A DNA stretch of 5,152 nucleotides, from assembly GCA_039809365.1 (NCBI GenBank), contig JBDHUV010000052.1:1-5152 (forward strand). The letters run 5' to 3'. The translations under genes were made by a program, and so were the position numbers. Origin of the DNA: JBDHUV01 sp039809365 (lineage in GTDB: Bacteria; Patescibacteriota; Microgenomatia; Levybacterales; GWA1-39-11). This document shows, piece by piece, positions 1-5,152 of the stretch; position 1 is the first letter of the stretch; the number at the start of each line of letters is the position of its first letter. Under the pieces are notes generated by a model. The model was not told where the DNA came from and did not search any database. It saw only the letters and a program-made list of their open reading frames with translations.

Positions 1-879
1 TTTGATAAATTAGGTCTCAATGAAAAAAAACCCAATCTTTCAAGATTTGAGAAATTAATTAAAAAAATAGATAAATCAAAAGATAAAACTATAGAGATAG
101 CAATTGTAGGGAAGTACTTTGGAACAGGAGATTATCAATTACGTGACTCATATGCAGCACTTTTTGATGCTTTAGACCATGCAGGGTGGGAAATAGGAGT
201 TACTGTTAAAACAAGATGGGTAAATGCAGAAAAAGTAGAAGCACATGGAGTAGAAAAAGAAATAGGCAATCCTGATGGCATTATTGTTCCAATTGGATGG
301 GGAGAAAGAGGAACTGAGGGAATGATAGCGAGTGCAGGATATGCAAGAGATAAGAAAATCCCTTACTTAGGTCTTTGTTTTGGTATGCAACTTGCGTGTG
401 TTTCATTTGCAAGAGATGTTCTTAAGTTTAAGAACGCAAACAGTGAAGAAATAAATTCTAAAACAAAATACCCAGTTATCCATTTTATTGAAGATCAGAA
501 AGAACTGATCGCACAACGTGCCTATGGAGGAACAATGAGATTAGGAGCATGGGATGCAAAAATAAAAGAAGGAACAAGAGCCCACGCAATTTATACAAAG
601 TATAATGCAATGGATAATAAAGCAAAAAGTATAGCAAGTGAACGACACCGCCATAGATATGAATTTAATAACACATATGCAAAAGACTTTGAAAAAGCAG
701 GACTTGTTATTAGTGGGCGTTCTGTAAAAGAAAATTTAGTAGAAATTATTGAGTTACCTGAAAATGTGCATCCTTTCTATATGGGTACTCAAGGCCACCC
801 AGAGTATAAAAGTCGTCCAGGGAAACCTCATCCATTTTTTGTGGAGTTCCTCAAAGCAGCAGTCAAACACACGAAATAA
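1..879 (+). CDS. pyrG: CTP synthase, C-terminal glutaminase domain (5'-truncated by window)
   Basis: CTP synthase makes CTP from UTP, ATP and glutamine in the cytoplasm. The visible 292 residues run in one open frame from the first base of the window; the ATG at 322 is internal, not the start. Residues 1-30 are the interdomain linker; a class I glutamine amidotransferase domain follows, beginning IEIAIVGKY (31-39). The nucleophile is Cys126 in GLCFGMQ (codon 376-378); the other triad residues are His266 and Glu268 in GHPEY. Other CTP synthase signatures are NANSEE, GGTMRLG and ERHRHRYE. The oxyanion-loop region reads PIGWGERG (97-104), where the E. coli enzyme has PGGFGYRG, and the segment after GKY is longer than the E. 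coli GKYIELPDAY. The N-terminal ATP/UTP synthetase domain must lie upstream. It ends convergently, 20 bp from the next gene. Family assignment is very secure; the activity appears intact from the residues visible. Confidence 0.96.
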   Translation, partial: FDKLGLNEKKPNLSRFEKLIKKIDKSKDKTIEIAIVGKYFGTGDYQLRDSYAALFDALDHAGWEIGVTVKTRWVNAEKVEAHGVEKEIGNPDGIIVPIGWGERGTEGMIASAGYARDKKIPYLGLCFGMQLACVSFARDVLKFKNANSEEINSKTKYPVIHFIEDQKELIAQRAYGGTMRLGAWDAKIKEGTRAHAIYTKYNAMDNKAKSIASERHRHRYEFNNTYAKDFEKAGLVISGRSVKENLVEIIELPENVHPFYMGTQGHPEYKSRPGKPHPFFVEFLKAAVKHTK

Positions 880-899
880 TATTAAATTCAAAAGGGGAT

Positions 900-1109
900 T
901 TATTCTTTAGACTCAGGGTAAAACGGATAATCAAGATGTCCTACAGAATAATCTATATCTTGAAAAGTTTTACCTTTATTATGTGGGATTTCAACGGGAA
1001 CTCCCATTTCAAGAGCAACATCATCATCCCATCCAGGCATACGATTCTCAGGAGTTGGATCAATCCTTCTGCCAAAATCTGGGAGTCGAGGAAATTCAGT
1101 TCTTGTCAT
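900..1109 (-). CDS. Small hypothetical protein (69 aa) directly downstream of rplS
   Basis: I do not recognise this protein. It is 69 residues, proline-rich (9 Pro), net acidic (14 Asp/Glu against 8 Lys/Arg), has no cysteine, no signal peptide and no membrane segment, so it is probably a soluble cytoplasmic protein. Distinctive segments are RIDPTPENRMPGWDDD in the N-terminal half and the aromatic-rich end HLDYPFYPE. Its ATG abuts the TAA of rplS (TAAATG) and is in the same frame, and no Shine-Dalgarno sequence precedes it, so translation probably depends on termination-reinitiation after bL19 or on rare readthrough. It was preferred over two plus-strand frames across the same DNA because of this junction with rplS and because its stop lies just 20 bp from the pyrG stop, giving neat packing. 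It could be a ribosome-associated factor by position only; a non-coding rplS 3' UTR remains possible. Confidence 0.6.
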   Translation of the reverse strand: MTRTEFPRLPDFGRRIDPTPENRMPGWDDDVALEMGVPVEIPHNKGKTFQDIDYSVGHLDYPFYPESKE

Positions 1110-1382
1110 TTATTTTGTTGGGAGTTTTAAAAGCTTTGCTTTGCGTACTACTTTCTTTGGCTTTTCAACTAATTTAATCTCTGTAATTGTTGGGAGGTTG
1201 ATTGGATAAATACGATCAACATATACGCCGTCAATAAAACTTCGTACAGTAATCATACGATTTTCATCTTTTCCACGAGATTTAATGAGCTTTCCTTTAA
1301 AGGTTACAACTCTTTCTCTTTTTGCTTCTTGAATTTTCTGTGAAACTGCAATAGTATCACCGACTCTAAATTGTGCGTCCAT
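1110..1382 (-). CDS. rplS: 50S ribosomal protein bL19
   Basis: bL19 is a large-subunit ribosomal protein located near the interface with the 30S subunit. The family pattern is clear: FRVGDTIAV (5-13, family FRPGDTV), RERVVTFKGKLI (22-33, family ERVQxFEGVVI), a TVRSFIDGVYVDRIYP stretch (45-60, family TVRKISxGVGVERxFP), and VVRKAKLLKL (78-87, family VRRAKLYYLR). At 90 residues it is shorter than the usual 110-120: the N-terminal helix of about 16-18 residues before FRPGD and the C-terminal tail after AKLYYLR are both missing. The start is fixed by the sequence, because an in-frame TAA lies only four codons upstream of the ATG (at 1394-1392) with no other start between. No Shine-Dalgarno sequence precedes the ATG; a strong promoter lies 8 bp upstream. 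It sits between an efflux operon and an unknown small gene, not in the common rpsP-rimM-trmD-rplS cluster. Confidence 0.95.
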   Translation of the reverse strand: MDAQFRVGDTIAVSQKIQEAKRERVVTFKGKLIKSRGKDENRMITVRSFIDGVYVDRIYPINLPTITEIKLVEKPKKVVRKAKLLKLPTK

Positions 1383-1390
1383 AAGAGCTA

Positions 1391-1419
1391 ATTATATAAG
1401 AAAAATAGGCTATTTGCAA
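1391..1419 (-). promoter_or_regulatory. Sigma70-type promoter for rplS, predicted leaderless
   Basis: On the minus strand TTGCAA (1419-1414, 4 of 6 matches to the -35 consensus) is followed by exactly 17 bp and a perfect TATAAT (1396-1391). Only 8 bp separate the -10 box from the rplS ATG at 1382, so transcription should begin at or within about two bases of the A of the ATG. This fits the absence of a Shine-Dalgarno sequence and implies a leaderless rplS mRNA. The promoter fills most of the 44-bp gap after the RND gene, so rplS and the small gene after it can be expressed independently of the efflux operon. The match is by eye; the start site itself is inferred. Confidence 0.7.
1403..1415. 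repeat. 13-bp inverted repeat inside the rplS promoter
   Basis: On the minus strand AAATAG-C-CTATTT is a perfect dyad with 6-bp arms around one central base (1409). It overlaps the last two bases of the -35 hexamer and fills most of the spacer upstream of the -10 box. The one-base centre makes a stable RNA hairpin unlikely, and it would lie upstream of the predicted start site, so if functional it would be a DNA operator. In AT-rich DNA such a dyad can also arise by chance. Confidence 0.25.
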
Positions 1420-1426
1420 CTTATAA

Positions 1427-4400
1427 CTATGAAGGTATACGCCTAGATCTTCGAGTACGTTTACCCTTTCTGTTTTCTTTTGGATGAAACCAATAATAGT
1501 AGACAACTGGAATAAAGAAAAGCATGATTGTTCCTGAGAATGTAAGACCTGCAATAATCGCCCCTCCAAGACCTCTCCAGAGAGGATCTGAGACAGTAAT
1601 AGGGATAAGTCCTATGATAGCAGTGATAGAAGTAAGTGCGATTGCTTCGAGCCTTGATACAGAGCCGTCAATAATACTTTCTGTAAACTCCATACCAATC
1701 TCTTGATTTGCGGTGATTTTGTCTACAATAAGAATAGAGTTTTTCACCACAATTCCAAAAAGTGCAAGGATTCCTATCAAAGCGGGGAAAGATAGTGGAA
1801 TCTGGAGTAATCCAAAAAGAATAAATACACCAGAGATAGAAAGAGGGATTACAAGCATAACTATAATAGATTTTCTAAATGATCCGAACTGTATTACCAT
1901 TGTGACAATGATGAGTAAAAATGAAAGTAACATTGCAGCCATAATTGAGTTAATAGACTCTTGATTTTGTTCATTTACTCCTCCGGTTTTCCATGTATAG
2001 CCAGTTGGTAGATTTAACTCAGAGTTAGCATATTTTTCAAGTTCTTGGTTTAATGTTGGAATATTATATCCAGCTTTTACTGATGCAGTGACTGAGATTG
2101 TTCTATCACCGTCCTCACGGGTTATTTGGGTAGGATTTGACTCCATTTTCAATCGACCAAGATCTGTGATAGGTACAACACCTTGTTGTGTAGGGAGTGC
2201 CAGCCTATAAATGTCATCTACTTTTTGTACACCTGAGTTAAGTCGGAGTGTAATATCTGTATCATTACTTCCTGAAAACTTTATACTATCTAGAGTAAAT
2301 CCGCTTGCAAATGTTCGAAGCCATAGCCCAATCTGGTCTTGAGATATACCATATTGTGCAAGCTGTTGATGGTTAGGTTCAAATACGAGTTTACTCGTAC
2401 CAGATTTAATAGATTTTTGCGGATCATTAATTCCATCTACTGTTCGAAGATGAGATAGTATTTTATCTGCGTATTGATCAAGAACAGCAAGATCATCTCC
2501 ATATAGTTTGATCTGAATGTCTGATCCAGCTGGTGGACCTCCACTTACCTCAGAGACTACAAGTTCTCCTTTGTTATAGTTTGCAAACTCATCTCTTAAA
2601 TCTTGCGCAATCTTAATAGATGTTCTGTCTCTCTCATGAAGTGGGGGTAAAACAACAGAAAAAAGTACTGTATTCTCTCCTGCACTTCCGTATCCTGTTT
2701 CACTGTATGTACGCCCAAAATCTGCAGTAACATAGAGTACATCTGGTGTTTTCCTTAACTTGTCCATGACAGACTTTGCTTCTTTTTCTGTTGTAGTTCT
2801 ATTTGTCCCTGCGGGAAGTTCTAATGAAACATATAAAGAGTTTTGATCACTACTCGGAAAGAACTCATTTTTTACAAACCCAAGAGGAACGAGAATATAT
2901 GAAAAGAGAGAAAGAAGAACCACAATAATAATTGTATTTCTTCTATTAATACGACTAGAAAGAATATTGCTTAGTATTGATCTATATTTCATATCAATTC
3001 GAGAAAAGCTTATAACTCCTGATTCAGAATACTTCATGAATCTATTCAGAACACTATTTTTGGTTTTTTTCTGAGAATTAAAATATGTACGAATACGTGA
3101 GGTGAGTTGTTCACGCGTAATCATAAGAACAAAAATGAAGATAAAGAATGAGAGTATTTCAACAACAAAGAACTGACCTTTTGGTGTTATGACAAAGTAG
3201 AGTGTTGCAAGAGATACGGCAAGTAAAATTCTTAAAAATATAGAAACTCGTCTTGGAATAGTAGGAACAAGAAGAATTATCATGAGTGGGAGTGTAATGA
3301 TCATTGCGACAAAAAGCGAAGCAAGTAGTGTACTGGATACAACAATAGGAATGGATTTTATAAACTCACCAATGATTCCACCTGCAAGGAGTAAGGGAAG
3401 AAACGCCCATACTGTTGTAAGTGTAGTTGTTAAAATTGCGATTCCAAAATCTCTCCACACAAGAAGTCCTGTTTCAAGTGGAGTAAATTTCCCTGTTCGA
3501 AAATATGAGCTCATTGCAGAAATTACAACGATAGTGTCATCGACTAAAAGCCCTAAAGAGAGCAGTAAACTAAATGTAGACAAAAAGTTAAGAGATATTC
3601 CACTGTATTTCATCACAGTAAAACTAATAAGGAATGTGAGCGGTACTGCAAAGAGTGATACAAATGCTTGTCTTGCACCTAAGAAAGTAAATAGGACAAT
3701 GAATACAAGGACAATGATGATAATAAAATCTCTAATAAGCTCATTAAACTGTTCGTCTATAAGTTCACCTGAGTTTGTAATTGACTGAACATGGAACTGT
3801 GAACCAAATGATTCAATTGTTTCATGTACAACGTCTTCACTATCTGATACAGCGTCTGCAATATTTGCAGTTTGAGCTTTATAAATATTAAATGTAATGG
3901 TCTGAGTGGCACTTTCATCTGCATTTGCATAAAATGATTGGAATTCCTCAGGTTTTGCAGCTTCTTGAATTGTTGCTATTGCAGAAAGAGGGAGAGTTGC
4001 ACCATTTGATTGAATAGGAAGATTGCGTATATCTTCAATTGATGTAATTGATGGATCAAGACTTAATGTAAATGTAGACGTGTCAGTTGTTACAGAACCT
4101 GCAGGAAATGACCCAGCTGCAGACTTTATCTGTCCTGAAAGTAATGCAGGATTAATACCGTAGGTAGCAACTTTTTCTGGAGAGATTGTGATCGAGATCT
4201 CTTGTGTTTGTAAACCACTTGTTTGAACTTCACGAATTGAAGATTTTTCTTTCAAATTCTTTGTGAGAGTATCTGCAAAGCGAGCAAGACTTGCTTCGTC
4301 TGGTCCAATTACTGCAAAAGACCACACAGGCTGATTTTCAAAATCTATTGTTTGTACACGAGGTGATTGTGCATCATCAGGTAACGTAATTTGATCTATC

Positions 4401-4786
4401 TGACTTTGTACATCATCTCTGACTGACTCAGGATCAACATTAGACTCAAACTCAATTGAGATCACTGACATGTTCTCTTGAGATGTAGAAGTTACTGTTC
4501 TTACATCAGATAAAGTTGTTAAGGCAGACTCAATTGGCTCTGTAACAAGTGTTTCAACATCTTCTGGGTTTGCTCCAGGAAGCACGGTAACCACCGTTAT
4601 AATTGGAATCTCTATTTCAGGGTTTAATCTGCGTGGGAGTGAGATATAACTTGATACACCTACTGCAGTGATCATGAGAATGACCAAGAAAACTAACCTC
4701 GGGTTTTTAAAATATTTGGCAATAAATAAATTGTTTAATTGAGGCTCAAATTTGAGCTTTCGAAGATACGTTGTAATATGTTCCAT
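1427..4786 (-). CDS. RND-superfamily efflux permease (AcrB/ACR_tran family), with two extra predicted TM helices
   Basis: This is a proton-driven RND exporter permease of the inner membrane, 1119 residues against about 1050 for AcrB. TM1 is at 30-50, followed by the first large extracytoplasmic loop (51-350, with PGANPEDVETLVTEPIE near its start), TM2-TM6 at about 353-508, TM7 at 617-636, the second large loop (637-944), and TM8-TM12 at about 945-1099. The proton relay is intact: Asp416-Asp417 in TM4 (GLLVDDTIVV), Lys1015 in TM10 (GIVVKNSILIV), and Arg1045 and Thr1052 in TM11 (RLEAIALTS), matching AcrB D407, D408, K940, R971 and T978. Two further hydrophobic stretches (513-533 and 539-557) lie between TM6 and TM7, where AcrB has only a cytoplasmic linker. 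The N terminus has about 20 extra residues before the FIAKYFKNPR segment that leads into TM1, and the C-terminal tail is strongly basic (KGKRTRRSRR), consistent with a cytoplasmic end. No internal ATG offers a better start. It follows the adaptor gene by 15 bp and has only a weak, distant AGG upstream. The substrate cannot be read from the sequence. Confidence 0.95.
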   Translation of the reverse strand: MEHITTYLRKLKFEPQLNNLFIAKYFKNPRLVFLVILMITAVGVSSYISLPRRLNPEIEIPIITVVTVLPGANPEDVETLVTEPIESALTTLSDVRTVTSTSQENMSVISIEFESNVDPESVRDDVQSQIDQITLPDDAQSPRVQTIDFENQPVWSFAVIGPDEASLARFADTLTKNLKEKSSIREVQTSGLQTQEISITISPEKVATYGINPALLSGQIKSAAGSFPAGSVTTDTSTFTLSLDPSITSIEDIRNLPIQSNGATLPLSAIATIQEAAKPEEFQSFYANADESATQTITFNIYKAQTANIADAVSDSEDVVHETIESFGSQFHVQSITNSGELIDEQFNELIRDFIIIIVLVFIVLFTFLGARQAFVSLFAVPLTFLISFTVMKYSGISLNFLSTFSLLLSLGLLVDDTIVVISAMSSYFRTGKFTPLETGLLVWRDFGIAILTTTLTTVWAFLPLLLAGGIIGEFIKSIPIVVSSTLLASLFVAMIITLPLMIILLVPTIPRRVSIFLRILLAVSLATLYFVITPKGQFFVVEILSFFIFIFVLMITREQLTSRIRTYFNSQKKTKNSVLNRFMKYSESGVISFSRIDMKYRSILSNILSSRINRRNTIIIVVLLSLFSYILVPLGFVKNEFFPSSDQNSLYVSLELPAGTNRTTTEKEAKSVMDKLRKTPDVLYVTADFGRTYSETGYGSAGENTVLFSVVLPPLHERDRTSIKIAQDLRDEFANYNKGELVVSEVSGGPPAGSDIQIKLYGDDLAVLDQYADKILSHLRTVDGINDPQKSIKSGTSKLVFEPNHQQLAQYGISQDQIGLWLRTFASGFTLDSIKFSGSNDTDITLRLNSGVQKVDDIYRLALPTQQGVVPITDLGRLKMESNPTQITREDGDRTISVTASVKAGYNIPTLNQELEKYANSELNLPTGYTWKTGGVNEQNQESINSIMAAMLLSFLLIIVTMVIQFGSFRKSIIVMLVIPLSISGVFILFGLLQIPLSFPALIGILALFGIVVKNSILIVDKITANQEIGMEFTESIIDGSVSRLEAIALTSITAIIGLIPITVSDPLWRGLGGAIIAGLTFSGTIMLFFIPVVYYYWFHPKENRKGKRTRRSRRIPS
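4744..4757. repeat. 14-bp perfect palindrome at the 5' end of the RND gene
   Basis: GCTCAAATTTGAGC is a perfect 14-bp palindrome covering codons 10 to 15 of the permease gene, about 30 bp inside its start. It could form a small mRNA hairpin near the initiation region or be a protein-binding site. It lies in coding sequence and may well be chance. Confidence 0.25.
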
Positions 4787-4801
4787 ATGTTATTGACATA
4801 C

Positions 4802-5152
4802 CTATTTGGTATTAATCGCTGTTCTGTCTGTTTTTTCTGAAATAACGGTAATTCTTTCACCGTTTATGACACTTCTATCAAGGATTATTTGGTCACCTGT
4901 ACTTACTCCAGACAATACTTCAACATATTTCCCATATACTGATCCGATTTTTATTTTTCTTGATGATACTGTGTCGCCATTTACCACATTTACATATGCA
5001 GCACTTTGTGACTGATATACTGCATCAATAGGAATGAATGGTGTAGTTTGGACTGTATCTGAAAATGCGATTGGTACTTCAATAGGAATATATCCCTCAT
5101 CAGTTATTGAGTTGAGTGCTTGTTCAGGAATAGAGTAAATTACAGAGTAGAG
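4802..5152 (-). CDS. RND efflux periplasmic adaptor subunit (membrane fusion protein), C-terminal part
   Basis: The frame is open from the window edge at 5152 to a TAG at 4802, giving the last 116 residues; the N-terminal membrane anchor or signal, hairpin and lipoyl domains lie outside the window. The GTG at 4987 is internal. The visible part matches the end of HlyD/AcrA-type adaptors: FIPIDAVYQSQSAAYVNVV (39-57, family pattern vP..Av....g..yVyvv), then RKIKIGSVYGKYVEVLSGVSTGD (65-87, family pattern r.V.lG......veV.sGL.pGD), then INGERITV (96-103). This is the last part of the beta-barrel and the membrane-proximal domain, which contacts the RND permease. The gene is 15 bp upstream of the permease in the same direction, the standard adaptor-permease operon order. 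The assignment rests on the C-terminal pattern and on this neighbourhood; the exact subfamily is not determinable. Confidence 0.88.
   Translation of the reverse strand, partial: LYSVIYSIPEQALNSITDEGYIPIEVPIAFSDTVQTTPFIPIDAVYQSQSAAYVNVVNGDTVSSRKIKIGSVYGKYVEVLSGVSTGDQIILDRSVINGERITVISEKTDRTAINTK

Noticed and set aside
418..435. Inverted repeat GTTCTTAA-GT-TTAAGAAC within pyrG
   Set aside because: Perfect 8-bp arms, but the loop is two bases, it lies in conserved coding sequence, and AT-rich coding DNA produces such dyads by chance.
493..510. Stem GATCAG-AAAGAA-CTGATC within pyrG
   Set aside because: A 6-bp stem inside the glutaminase domain coding region with no T-run or gene boundary nearby; most likely chance.
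880..899. Possible bidirectional terminator in the convergent gap between pyrG and the small gene
   Set aside because: I examined the 20 bp and its flanks on both strands and found no GC-rich stem followed by a T-run; termination signals must be weak, factor-dependent or within the coding ends.
936..1177. Two overlapping plus-strand frames of 64 codons (936-1130 and 983-1177)
   Set aside because: They overlap each other, rplS and the small minus-strand gene, have no recognisable domain, and both run into the 3' end of the certain rplS gene.
1366..1569. 67-codon minus-strand frame across the RND 3' end and the rplS promoter
   Set aside because: It overlaps the certain permease C-terminus in another frame and runs past the rplS start; no family resemblance.
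3282..3788. 168-codon plus-strand open frame opposite the RND permease
   Set aside because: It is antisense to the conserved TM2-TM6 region of the permease; its composition (Ser, Thr, Ile, Val, Lys rich with no domain) is what reversing a membrane-protein gene gives.
4793..4798. TTGACA on the plus strand between adaptor and permease, resembling a -35 box
   Set aside because: No -10-like hexamer occurs 16-18 bp downstream and no plus-strand gene follows.
4806..5015. 69-codon plus-strand frame opposite the adaptor gene
   Set aside because: It is antisense to a clear membrane fusion protein C-terminus and has no domain of its own.

Overview
The window is AT-rich (roughly mid-30s % G+C by eye) bacterial DNA and is almost entirely coding. 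All reading frames close with TAA or TAG, tryptophan is encoded by TGG, and no in-frame TGA is needed, so the standard bacterial code suffices. Several traits point, with moderate confidence, to a candidate-phyla (Patescibacteria/CPR-like) bacterium: a very short ribosomal protein bL19, a divergent CTP synthase glutaminase domain, tight gene packing, little sign of Shine-Dalgarno sequences, and bL19 placed outside its usual rpsP-rimM-trmD-rplS cluster. No 16S rRNA or phylogenetic marker tree is available here, so this placement is an inference.

Layout: (1) 1-879, plus strand: the C-terminal part of CTP synthase (pyrG), covering the glutamine amidotransferase domain; its synthetase domain lies before the window. 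(2) A convergent 20-bp gap (880-899) with no recognisable intrinsic terminator. (3) 900-1109, minus strand: a 69-residue protein of unknown function whose ATG directly follows, in the same frame, the TAA of the next gene. (4) 1110-1382, minus: ribosomal protein bL19 (rplS), only 90 residues. (5) 1383-1426: a 44-bp intergenic stretch holding a very good sigma70-type promoter (TTGCAA, 17 bp, TATAAT), so close to the rplS ATG that the transcript should be leaderless or nearly so. (6) 1427-4786, minus: a 1119-residue RND-superfamily efflux permease with an intact proton-relay set and two apparent extra membrane helices between TM6 and TM7. (7) 4802-5152, minus: the C-terminal 116 residues of the cognate periplasmic adaptor (membrane fusion protein), 15 bp upstream of the permease and probably co-transcribed with it.

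Functionally the window joins three unrelated modules: pyrimidine nucleotide synthesis (pyrG), translation (rplS plus the small downstream gene), and a two-component adaptor-permease export system with no outer-membrane channel gene in view. No RNA gene, CRISPR array, insertion sequence or integration site was seen. The points most worth a second look are the two additional hydrophobic segments in the RND pump, the leaderless rplS promoter, and the in-frame TAA-ATG junction between bL19 and the unknown 69-residue protein.
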